A DNA stretch of 20,084 nt from Coriobacteriales bacterium. Lineage in GTDB: Bacteria > Actinomycetota > Coriobacteriia > Coriobacteriales > UBA8131. Both the position numbers and the translations under genes were made by a program. The DNA is taken from the NCBI GenBank assembly GCA_031282085.1, contig JAITEK010000004.1, positions 1-20,084 on the forward strand, in the 5' to 3' direction. The notes beneath the pieces were generated by a model. It saw only the letters and a list, made by a program, of their open reading frames with translations. It was not told the DNA's origin and did no database searches. Numbering within the stretch: position 1 is the stretch's first letter; every line of letters starts with the position of its first letter. This document shows positions 6,725 to 13,457 of this stretch, piece after piece.

Positions 6725-7720
6725 TTACCCAAGGTCGACACCCAGTATCCGACGGATCAGGAGCACGCCAACGCACTCCATCCCCAGGGCGATGAAAAGG
6801 ACGGCAAGACCCGCGGCGCTGGAGAAGAACGATTGCAGATAGCCTTCCATAGCAACGGAGAGCACGGCAACCAGTGCCAACGGAAGCACGGTGACCACCT
6901 TGGCAGAAAGCCGGGCCTGGGCGGTCTGCACCGTCAGCTGCCTGCGCAGGTCGGCCGATGCAATCACCGCGTCCGCGGCGCTCTCCAAAAGCTCCCGCAG
7001 ACCGCCGCCCGTGCGGTGCTGTATCTCAAGGGCGATGATGGCAAAGCAGAGGTCAGCGGCTTTTGTGCGCTTCTCCAGGGCAGAGAGCGCCTCTTCGATG
7101 CTCCTCCCGGCACAGACATCAAAACTTGCCTGCCGCAGCTCGCTTCCCAGAGGGTCGGGAGTATCCCGGGCAATCTGCTCAAAGGCCTGCTGGAGGGAAT
7201 ATCCCGCGCTGAAACATATCCCCAGGGAATGAAGGACATCGGGAATCTGCTCAACAAGACACGTCTCCCATTCGTCGAGGGTCTTCTGTGCCTTCCCGAA
7301 CACAAGACCGATTACCAAGGCCGCAACACAGATCGCCGTTACGAACATCCCGGTAAGCACAAACACGACCAGCGTTACCACGCAGAATGTCAACAACAAC
7401 AATTCGCAGACGACAGGAATCTCCGTTGTCTGACCCCTGGCAGCAAGCGCCTGGGCACAGCAGGTGCACTTCCTGTGGACCAGCGAAACGCGCAACAGGC
7501 GGCGCGCACAGGGTCTGAGAACCGCCACACCCCGACGTCTGAGCTCGCCTAAAAACCCCGTGTGCCCCTCGTCTGCCCCCACATCCACGAGTTGAGTCTG
7601 GATGCGCGAGCGACGGGTAGCACGCCCAAGCTGGGTGAGCATCACCGGCAAGGCCGCCGCGCCACAGAGGGCGCTCGCCACAACGGCCATCATCAAAAAA
7701 GCGAAAGAGACGAGCGCCAT
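6725..7720 (-). CDS. tadB: TadB, inner-membrane platform protein of Flp pilus
   Basis: The 331-residue protein has an N-terminal hydrophobic segment (about 3-28), a pair of central membrane segments (about 105-140) and a T2SSF domain. The domain shows P-D-V-L-H-S-L-G-I-C-F-S-A-G-Y-S-L-Q-Q-A-F. C-terminal membrane segments lie at about 275-325. The R-T-G-G-G-L-R-E-L-L-E motif is typical of TadB. It partners TadC in the platform. The ATG at 7720 has a GAGGT site 7 to 8 nt upstream and overlaps the end of tadA by 28 nt, indicating coupled translation. A C-x-x-C pair near residue 85 is an unusual addition in the cytoplasmic part. Confidence 0.93.
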   Translation of the reverse strand: MALVSFAFLMMAVVASALCGAAALPVMLTQLGRATRRSRIQTQLVDVGADEGHTGFLGELRRRGVAVLRPCARRLLRVSLVHRKCTCCAQALAARGQTTEIPVVCELLLLTFCVVTLVVFVLTGMFVTAICVAALVIGLVFGKAQKTLDEWETCLVEQIPDVLHSLGICFSAGYSLQQAFEQIARDTPDPLGSELRQASFDVCAGRSIEEALSALEKRTKAADLCFAIIALEIQHRTGGGLRELLESAADAVIASADLRRQLTVQTAQARLSAKVVTVLPLALVAVLSVAMEGYLQSFFSSAAGLAVLFIALGMECVGVLLIRRILGVDLG

Positions 7721-9012
7721 GCCGTTACCTCGCTTTCTTCTATGAAGGGGTTATGGGCCGATTCCTCCAGCCAAGACGGCACCGCCTGCCAGACGTAGCC
7801 CTGCGTGTGGCGGTCCCAACTGACCAGCGGCACAAGTTCAACGCTTCCCTCAACCACGCGACAACCGCACAACTCCGTAACGCGTCGCACGCCGCCGGGG
7901 TTGCGGTCTATCTGCACAATGAGGTCCAGTGCGCTTCCTATCTGCTCCTCGATGACCTCAACGGGCAGGTCCATGCCATAGCGCGCCATCATGACCAAAC
8001 GGGAGATGACATCGCCCGGAGAGTTCGCGTGCAGGGTGGTAAGCGAGCCGTCGTGCCCGGTATTCATCGCTTGGAGCATATCGAGGGCCTCAGCGCTGCG
8101 GCATTCTCCCACAACGATGCGGTCGGGACGCATACGGAGCGCGTTCACCACAAGGTCGCGGATGCTGACCTCCCCGGAACCCTCGATGTTCTTCATGCGG
8201 GCCTCCAGGCGCACCACATGGGGATGGGTCGTAAAACGCAGCTCTGCAGCATCCTCTATGGTGATGATGCGTTCGCCGGGCGGTATCTCCACCGACAAGG
8301 CGTTGAGCAGGGTCGTCTTGCCGCTGCCCGTACCACCACTGACCGCGATGTTCTTGCGGCTGAGCACGGCCCACCGCAGCAGACAGGCTATCCTGCTCTC
8401 CATACTCCCGCGCAGCACCAACTCATCAAGGGTGAATATCTCGTCGCGGAACTTCCGGATGGTGAGGATGGGGCCGTCGAGGGCAAGCGGAGGAATCACC
8501 ACATTGACGCGGTGCCCCTGCTTCAGCCGGGCGCTCACAAGCGGACTCTGCTCGTCGACACGGCGCCCTAAAGGGCCGACAATGCGGTCTATCACCATAC
8601 GGAGTTGCTGCTCGTCGTCAAAGGTGACCGTACTGGTGTGCAGACACCCTTCCCGCTCATAGAAGACCCGGTCGTGACCGTTTACCATGATCTCCGTCAC
8701 AGACGGATCAGCGAGCAACTCCTCGAGCGGGCCCAGGCCGACGACGAGATTCAGCACTTCCTGGATGAGGGTCATACGCTGGGATGGCTCCCCTATCTGG
8801 TAGCGCGGCTCGAGCGTCAGTTGTTTGAGCACCGCGCTCACCTCGCGTTCGGCGCGCGTCTTGTCCTGCGCCATCAACTGGGCGATATGTTCGCTGGAAA
8901 GGCGCTGGTAGAGGGCATCGCGCAAATCCAGCTTACGCTGCTGCCGCTCCCCAGTCAGGGATTCCCGAGGCGAGACGGCCACGGGTGCCTGGAGATAATC
9001 ACGTAGCGACAC
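7693..9012 (-). CDS. tadA: TadA/CpaF secretion ATPase
   Basis: The 439-residue ATPase of the VirB11/CpaF family powers Flp pilus assembly. The N-terminal domain includes L-L-A-D-P-S-V-T-E-I-M-V-N-G, a CpaF signature. Walker A is G-G-T-G-S-G-K-T-T with K232. The Asp box I-T-I-E-D-A-A-E-L follows, and the Walker B region R-P-D-R-I-V-V-G-E-C-R lies near 300. The His box T-T-L-H-A-N-S is near 328. All catalytic elements are intact. I chose the GTG at 9012 because AGGGGG lies 6 nt upstream. A TTG at 9027 in frame has no site. It overlaps the end of tadZ by 14 nt and is overlapped by tadB. Confidence 0.96.
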   Translation of the reverse strand: MSLRDYLQAPVAVSPRESLTGERQQRKLDLRDALYQRLSSEHIAQLMAQDKTRAEREVSAVLKQLTLEPRYQIGEPSQRMTLIQEVLNLVVGLGPLEELLADPSVTEIMVNGHDRVFYEREGCLHTSTVTFDDEQQLRMVIDRIVGPLGRRVDEQSPLVSARLKQGHRVNVVIPPLALDGPILTIRKFRDEIFTLDELVLRGSMESRIACLLRWAVLSRKNIAVSGGTGSGKTTLLNALSVEIPPGERIITIEDAAELRFTTHPHVVRLEARMKNIEGSGEVSIRDLVVNALRMRPDRIVVGECRSAEALDMLQAMNTGHDGSLTTLHANSPGDVISRLVMMARYGMDLPVEVIEEQIGSALDLIVQIDRNPGGVRRVTELCGCRVVEGSVELVPLVSWDRHTQGYVWQAVPSWLEESAHNPFIEESEVTAWRSSLSLF

Positions 9013-10357
9013 GATGCGCCCCCTCAAAAAATGCTCTCAGAGCCGAGAGGTCGAATACCTTCGCCCTGTTCTCACGCGGCTGCCGTGTCCGTTCGCTTCG
9101 CCCTGGCCTCCCCATCTCGGCGGGCAGGGGCCGCTGACCTATCATGCCGTTGAGAAAACCCTCCAGCGAAGCGACAAAGGCGTTGCCGCTGTTAAGCAGC
9201 TCGAGCGGACAACCGAGTGCCAGCAGCTCATCGACCAGACTGCCGCCGTCGGCAAGACCATAGACCTCAACCCCACCAAGCGCGAGACCGACGTCCTGAG
9301 GCATCAGCGCCGCATGCCGTCCGCAGCCATTCAGCACATAGTGGAAGCGGACCTGGGGCATCTGCATCCTGAGGCTGAGATCGATGGCCTGCTTGCAAGC
9401 CTCTACCGAAGTCGCGCGCTGATCCATGAGGAACACGAGATGATCACAGTGCCGCATGGCCACTACGTGCACATCCATCCAAAATGAGCCGGTGTTAAGA
9501 ACTACCAGGTCTCGTTCGGAGGCAAGCCACTCAAGCAGACGGGGAATAGCCTCCGTGAGATGCTCGCCCTCCTCCGGCTGCTCGGGAGCGCACAGAAGCA
9601 CAAGCGCCTCATCCTCAAGCGTTGGCAGCTCCAGCCCGGCGCAGACCCGCGTCAGAGGCAGACGCTGGACGCAGGCATTTGACTCGCGCCCCGCAAGGTA
9701 ACCGAGGTCGCCGAACTGGAGGTCGAGATCCACAAGGGCAACGCGGGCGCCTGTCTGTTGCGCCGCGAAAGCCGCCATGAGCGACACCGTACTCTTGCCG
9801 ACCCCGCCTCGCCCCGAGAAGAAGCCGAGCACCCGTCCCTGCCGCGCGAAGGGGCGTTGCCCACCGTAGGAGAGGGAGGGCGCCTCAAAAGCGGTTGCGC
9901 GGCTGGGCAAAGGCGCTACGGCAGGCATAGCGGGTGGTATGGAAGGGGCACAGGGAACCAACGGCGCCAACGCCGACCCTATCGACGGCAAAGCATGGTC
10001 TTTTATAGGCGCGGCGGGCAAAGTACACAGCGGCTCTCCCAGAAGATGGGTTGCCTGCGAACTGTTGAGGATGCCCCGTATCCCCGCCGCCCGCGCTCTC
10101 GCGGCCAAAGACTCGGTCGCGGCATCCTCCACAAGATAGACGTCGCGCTCAGGCGCGTCCGCGCACAGGGCCGCCGCCAGGTTGATGGGCGTCACCGAGC
10201 CCGACCCGGCGCCGACGATGACCGACAGCGAGGGAGGCTCATCTCCGAGGGCCGCGCGGCAATATTCGCTTGAGCTGAATACCGTAACCAATCCGCCATG
10301 CCTCCCCTGGTCATCGGACAAAGCGGGAAACGCGTACGCGACAGCCGCCTCATTCAT
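8999..10357 (-). CDS. tadZ: TadZ/CpaE-like pilus localisation ATPase
   Basis: The protein of about 452 residues has a degenerate receiver-like N-terminal domain (about 25-115), an Ala/Pro-rich linker (about 115-170) and a MinD/ParA-type ATPase domain. The P-loop is S-G-R-G-G-V-G-K-S-T with K188; the usual first lysine of the deviant Walker A is arginine. A-L-V-D-L-D-L-Q-F-G-D-L follows, a hallmark of CpaE/TadZ. The C-terminal tail is basic. TadZ positions the Tad machine at the cell pole or membrane. I chose the ATG at 10357: GGGAGGTGG lies 6 nt upstream. A longer frame to 10438 overlaps the upstream gene heavily. The gene overlaps the end of cpaB by 8 nt. Confidence 0.92.
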   Translation of the reverse strand: MNEAAVAYAFPALSDDQGRHGGLVTVFSSSEYCRAALGDEPPSLSVIVGAGSGSVTPINLAAALCADAPERDVYLVEDAATESLAARARAAGIRGILNSSQATHLLGEPLCTLPAAPIKDHALPSIGSALAPLVPCAPSIPPAMPAVAPLPSRATAFEAPSLSYGGQRPFARQGRVLGFFSGRGGVGKSTVSLMAAFAAQQTGARVALVDLDLQFGDLGYLAGRESNACVQRLPLTRVCAGLELPTLEDEALVLLCAPEQPEEGEHLTEAIPRLLEWLASERDLVVLNTGSFWMDVHVVAMRHCDHLVFLMDQRATSVEACKQAIDLSLRMQMPQVRFHYVLNGCGRHAALMPQDVGLALGGVEVYGLADGGSLVDELLALGCPLELLNSGNAFVASLEGFLNGMIGQRPLPAEMGRPGRSERTRQPRENRAKVFDLSALRAFFEGAHRVAT

Positions 10358-11033
10358 GCAAGCCACCTCCCGGCAGGACAAGATGCAAATCGCCGGAGCG
10401 TGAGGCGGCGATGAGTTCCTGGGCGGTATCCGGCTCAACCGCCAGGGTCACCCAGCTCAGCTGAGGGCGAGAACCCGAGCCACCGAACAGGCCGGAAGCC
10501 TCACCGGAAGCCACCTGCGTCCCATTGCTCGTCTCGAGGATAAGGACTTCCTCGGCAATCATCTCAACGGTCGTCGCGTTGACGGCATAGACCGTCACGA
10601 ATGAGCCTGCCTGTATTGCCCCGCCCACCGCAAGCACATCCTCGGAAGGGATACTCACCGCGCACAGCCCGTCGGGCACGCTTACGGGAGTCTTGAGCGC
10701 ACCGAGCTTTGCGGCGATGACCGGCTCGTTCTCCATAAGCGCAACTGTCACGGTCTGCCCCAGCACCTCATCGCGGTCGCACAGGGCCCCTGCGGGGAGC
10801 AGATCGCTCAGCCAAAGACGCGGAGAAACATTCTCACTGGTGAGTGTCTCGCCCACCGCTATGTCGCGTACAGCGCTGTAGACCTCCACCTGCTCTCCTC
10901 CGTAGGAAGCCAGCGCTTCCTCGCGCGCCTGCGTTGCCTCAGCACGCACGCCCGTTGCGTAAAGGGCCATGGCGGCAGCTGCGACAAGGCCGCATAGAAG
11001 TGCGAGTATGAGTCGTTTCCGTGTCTGTGACAT
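10350..11033 (-). CDS. cpaB: CpaB/RcpC-like Flp pilus assembly protein (SAF domain), first gene of the operon
   Basis: The protein of about 227 residues has a basic start, one membrane segment (about 7-25) and a SAF/beta-clip domain (about 45-110). The domain includes A-V-R-D-I-A-V-G-E-T-L-T, typical of CpaB/RcpC. A C-terminal beta-rich domain contains V-T-L-A-V-E-P-D-T-A-Q-E-L, which matches the RcpC C-terminal pattern. In Gram-negatives CpaB works with the outer-membrane secretin. No secretin gene is present here, so in this presumably monoderm organism it probably acts outside the membrane along the pilus path. I chose the ATG at 11033; a longer frame to 11180 adds 49 low-quality residues. 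It is the first gene after a 360-base gap, so the operon promoter should lie upstream. Confidence 0.9.
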   Translation of the reverse strand: MSQTRKRLILALLCGLVAAAAMALYATGVRAEATQAREEALASYGGEQVEVYSAVRDIAVGETLTSENVSPRLWLSDLLPAGALCDRDEVLGQTVTVALMENEPVIAAKLGALKTPVSVPDGLCAVSIPSEDVLAVGGAIQAGSFVTVYAVNATTVEMIAEEVLILETSNGTQVASGEASGLFGGSGSRPQLSWVTLAVEPDTAQELIAASRSGDLHLVLPGGGLHE

Positions 11034-11392
11034 CGCCCGGCCCTTCCGTTCGGTTCGGTGGAGTGACAGACAGTATCGGACGCGTTGTTGTGCTGGAGTA
11101 TGAACCGGGACCGATCGGCAGACGTCCGATTGCCGACCCGGTACTGAACGGTGGCTGACAGGGTGTGGAATGTCCAGCAAGCGGCCTTGCGTCTCTGATA
11201 ATCCCAGCAGATTAGACGCCAGAAAAAACTCCGCCCTGTTTGTGCCACCAAGCGATGAACGGTCGCTTATGCACTGTAAACGGTATATTCGGCGCGGGCG
11301 CGCCCAGGAGAGGGCGGCGCGATTGGTGGTAATCCCCCGCCTGAGACGTTATCCTATCGAGTAGCATACTGACTGACAAAACCGGGAAGCCC
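11034..11392. other. Non-coding divergent region between cpaB and the 11393 gene
   Basis: I see no credible gene in these 359 bases. They must carry promoters for the leftward tad operon and the rightward hypothetical gene, but no -35/-10 pair is convincing for either. The region holds a compound inverted repeat (11104-11142) and a 10-bp GC palindrome, GGGCGCGCCC, at 11296-11305. The long distance from these elements to cpaB suggests a substantial 5' untranslated leader or several regulator sites. Confidence 0.6.
11104..11142. repeat. Compound inverted repeat upstream of tad operon
   Basis: ACCGGG (11104-11109) pairs with CCCGGT (11137-11142), and inside this TCGGCA (11115-11120) pairs with TGCCGA (11131-11136). 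The 8-bp palindrome CCGATCGG (11111-11118) overlaps the inner arm. There is no following T-run on either strand, so it is not a terminator. It could be an operator, or an RNA hairpin in the leader of cpaB about 70 nt before the gene. Confidence 0.5.
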
Positions 11393-11890
11393 ATGATTGA
11401 TTTTTCCGCCGATAAACGAGAACAGCTCAAGGCCTTCGCCGCTCAAACCAGCGGAGACATCCTCGCGTCACTCGTCCTCATAAAGGGAAGGGCCAACGCC
11501 ACCGAGCGCACGGGAAGCGCCCCGTTCAGCGGCGCCGACGGCTTAGCGCTGGACAAGGCCATCGGCAGTCTTGGCTGGGGTTATGGCAGCCAGGACACGC
11601 GTACCTGGTTTGGGGTATTATTGCCACTTTCCCCCGATGACCTGCGGTTTATCTGTGAGGTTGTTGATCCTCTTGCTCTTGTCTCCCTCGATGAAGAAGC
11701 ACGTGTCGCCCTCATCGAGGCGTTTGGAGCTACTGAAGAGGGTCTGGCGGAAAAGCTCACTTCCGGCGCTGAGACCTGGGTACTTGGTCGTCAGGTGGTG
11801 AGTGTGGAGGGATTTGAGGCCGCGTTAGACGACGCGACGACCAAACAGAAGGTATGGGCTCAGCTCAAACGCTGTGCCGCTTCCCGATAG
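11393..11890 (+). CDS. Conserved-looking hypothetical protein
   Basis: The soluble protein of 165 residues has no signal peptide, membrane segment or cysteine-rich motif; only two cysteines are present. An N-terminal helix and a glycine/serine-rich loop around 30-50 come first. A segment L-D-K-A-I-G-S-L-G-W-G-Y-G-S follows, then alternating helices and strands to a basic C-terminus. The ATG at 11393 is preceded by a weak GGGAAG site. It is transcribed away from the tad operon and converges on the ferredoxin gene 29 nt downstream. I do not recognise the family. Codon use and composition resemble the neighbouring genes, which supports real coding. Confidence 0.75.
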   Translation: MIDFSADKREQLKAFAAQTSGDILASLVLIKGRANATERTGSAPFSGADGLALDKAIGSLGWGYGSQDTRTWFGVLLPLSPDDLRFICEVVDPLALVSLDEEARVALIEAFGATEEGLAEKLTSGAETWVLGRQVVSVEGFEAALDDATTKQKVWAQLKRCAASR

Positions 11891-11919
11891 AGGCCCCTCC
11901 CCTGCATGACGCCGTGGCC

Positions 11920-12108
11920 TCAGTCCTCATCTATATCTTCTATGGCCCCCATGGGGCATTCTTCCATGCACTCGCCACAGGCGGTGCAGGCATCCTCGTT
12001 TATGACAGCCGCGGTGTCACGCACAATGTCCAGGACGCCTTCAGGGCAGGTGTCGACGCAGATTCCGCAGCCAGTACACTCGTCCGTGTTGATAATGGGA
12101 TGGGGCAT
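11920..12108 (-). CDS. 2[4Fe-4S] ferredoxin (clostridial type)
   Basis: This 62-residue bacterial ferredoxin has two complete cluster motifs: C11-x2-C14-x2-C17-x3-C21-P and C41-x2-C44-x2-C47-x3-C51-P. As usual in the family, C51 completes the first cluster and C21 the second. It would be a low-potential one-electron carrier in the cytoplasm, for example for pyruvate:ferredoxin oxidoreductase or hydrogenases. The acidic C-terminus is typical. The ATG at 12108 has an AGGAG site 6 nt upstream. It stands alone between two oppositely directed genes, with its own likely promoter, and is not part of the hyp operon. Confidence 0.96.
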   Translation of the reverse strand: MPHPIINTDECTGCGICVDTCPEGVLDIVRDTAAVINEDACTACGECMEECPMGAIEDIDED

Positions 12109-12135
12109 ACGTACTCCTCTCGACGGTGGGCCACC

Positions 12136-12164
12136 ATTCTATCGACGACGTGAAAACTTCACAG
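12136..12164 (-). promoter_or_regulatory. Possible ferredoxin promoter with overlapping palindrome
   Basis: On the minus strand a good -10, TAGAAT (12136-12141), lies 17 bases downstream of a weak -35, CTGTGA (12159-12164). The perfect palindrome GTGAA-AAC-TTCAC (12150-12162) overlaps the spacer and -35, where a repressor could block polymerase. A second palindrome, GGTGG-G-CCACC (12125-12135), lies just downstream in the expected start region. No experimental support is available from sequence alone. Confidence 0.4.
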
Positions 12165-12250
12165 TGTTTTAAGTCCGCCCGGAATATATATGAAAGCCCT
12201 GCCGTATGCAAGAGCCAGAAGGGTAGATTCTCATAATTCTTGCGAATTCG

Positions 12251-12259
12251 TGTTATCCT
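12251..12259 (+). promoter_or_regulatory. Possible extended -10 promoter of trxA
   Basis: TGTTATCCT has the TGn extension followed by TATCCT, four of six matches to the -10 consensus. No good -35 is present at 16 to 18 bases. If used, it gives a leader of about 115 nt before trxA. The leader contains the hairpins CCGCGTG-CGCCG-CATGCGG (12278-12296) and CTGGA-GTCGT-TCCAG (12325-12339). Confidence 0.3.
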
Positions 12260-12382
12260 TGTCCTGCGCTGTAGTTGCCGCGTGCGCCGCATGCGGTACA
12301 AGGTCGACGGAATCGGCCGATGCTCTGGAGTCGTTCCAGGGGGGATTATCACAGCAGCGCAGCAGTATGAAAGGAGCAGGGA

Positions 12383-12706
12383 ATGTCTGGTGTCGTCGAA
12401 TTGACCGCCGATAACTTCGAGGAGCTGGTGCTTAAATCACCAAAGCCCTTCCTCGTCGATTTCTGGGCGGGTTGGTGTGGGCCTTGTCGGGCCGTTTCGC
12501 CCATAGTGGAAGAAATCGCCGAGGAGAAGGCCGGTGAGCTTGCCGTGGGAAAGCTCAACATAGATGATGAGGCAGCGATAGCGCAGCGTTATCATGTCAT
12601 GTCGATCCCCACGTTGGTCCTGTTCAAGAACGGCGAGGCGGCCGCGGTATCCATCGGCGCCGCGTCGAAGGACGAGCTGCTCAGACGCATCGAACCGGGC
12701 CTCTGA
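12383..12706 (+). CDS. trxA: Thioredoxin
   Basis: The 107-residue canonical thioredoxin has the redox site W31-C32-G33-P34-C35, a buried Asp (D26) in V-D-F-W-A, and the cis-proline motif S-I-P-T-L-V-L-F-K-N-G near 73-83. Length and all key residues are normal for the family. It reduces protein disulfides in the cytoplasm using thioredoxin reductase. No reductase gene is in the window. The ATG at 12383 has an AAAGGAG site 8 nt upstream. It leads a co-directional run into a small helical gene, nikR and the hyp genes; the 15-nt gap to the next gene suggests at least that one is co-transcribed. Confidence 0.97.
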   Translation: MSGVVELTADNFEELVLKSPKPFLVDFWAGWCGPCRAVSPIVEEIAEEKAGELAVGKLNIDDEAAIAQRYHVMSIPTLVLFKNGEAAAVSIGAASKDELLRRIEPGL

Positions 12707-12721
12707 ACGAAAGGGATTCTT

Positions 12722-12976
12722 ATGTGCACGAATGGCGTCAATACCACGCAGTTCAAATCAACCATCGAGCAGATAGACGAGGCGGTTGCGCTCACACGAC
12801 GCTGGACGCATCGAGCGTACCATGTGGCCGATGACGCACAGCAGGCAAAGACTGCGGCCAAGTTGCATGAGGCGCAAAGCCTCCTCGACGAGGTGCGCGC
12901 ATTGCTTTCTGAGGCAAGCGACATCGTCGAGGAGGAAGCCGCCGCCACTTCCGGCGTATCGGTGAACCTCGTCTGA
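12722..12976 (+). CDS. Small helical hypothetical protein between trxA and nikR
   Basis: The 84-residue protein is predicted almost wholly alpha-helical, probably a helical hairpin: helix 1 about 8-35, helix 2 about 37-72. It has one cysteine (C2), several histidines in the turn region and an acidic E-E-E cluster at 69-71 (V-E-E-E-A). No membrane segment or signal is present. The ATG at 12722 follows an AAAGGG site and lies 15 nt after trxA; nikR starts 40 nt later. I recognise no family. Position suggests a link to redox or nickel homeostasis, but this is inference only. Confidence 0.75.
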   Translation: MCTNGVNTTQFKSTIEQIDEAVALTRRWTHRAYHVADDAQQAKTAAKLHEAQSLLDEVRALLSEASDIVEEEAAATSGVSVNLV

Positions 12977-13016
12977 GCACATTCGGATACGATGGACACG
13001 GATGGTGGGGCAGACC

Positions 13017-13436
13017 ATGAGTGAGCTTGTACGCTTCAGCGTAGCCATACCCGAGGACCTCCTCATGCAGTTCGACAACCTCGTCGCGCGGCGAGGGCTG
13101 GCGAAGAACCGCTCGGAGGTCATCCGCGACCTCATCCGCGACGCGCTTGTCGACGAGGAGTGGGACGACCCACTCCAGGAGATCGTCGGTACGCTGACCA
13201 TCGTCTTTGACCATCATGCCTCTGACCTGCAGAACAAGCTCGACCACATCCAGCACGCGCATCACGAGAAGATCATCTCCGCCATGCACATCCACCTCGA
13301 CGCGCACAACTGCCTTGAGACTATCGTGTTGAAGGGGCGCAGCGACGACATCCGCACGATAGCGGAGAGCATCCTCGGCGTGAAGGGCGTTAAGCACGGG
13401 CGGCTCACCACCACGACCACAGGCAGGTACCTCTGA
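13017..13436 (+). CDS. nikR: NikR, nickel-responsive transcriptional regulator
   Basis: The 139-residue protein has an N-terminal ribbon-helix-helix DNA-binding domain (V-R-F-S-V-A-I-P at 5-12, then helices with N-R-S-E-V-I-R-D) and a C-terminal ACT-like nickel-binding domain. The four high-affinity nickel ligands of E. coli NikR align with H80, H91, H93 and C99 (M-H-I-H then N-C-L-E). It represses nickel uptake genes, and in some bacteria urease or hydrogenase genes, when nickel is replete. I chose the ATG at 13017, preceded by GGTGGGG at 6 nt; an in-frame ATG at 13002 lacks a site. Its place directly upstream of hypF (21-nt gap) ties nickel sensing to hydrogenase maturation. Confidence 0.95.
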   Translation: MSELVRFSVAIPEDLLMQFDNLVARRGLAKNRSEVIRDLIRDALVDEEWDDPLQEIVGTLTIVFDHHASDLQNKLDHIQHAHHEKIISAMHIHLDAHNCLETIVLKGRSDDIRTIAESILGVKGVKHGRLTTTTTGRYL

Positions 13437-13457
13437 GGTGAGAAGCGGCAAAGCGGC

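Noticed and set aside
12190..12414. Frame of 74 codons upstream of trxA
   Set aside because: It runs into trxA out of frame, lacks a ribosome binding site and resembles no protein; the region is better explained as promoter and leader.
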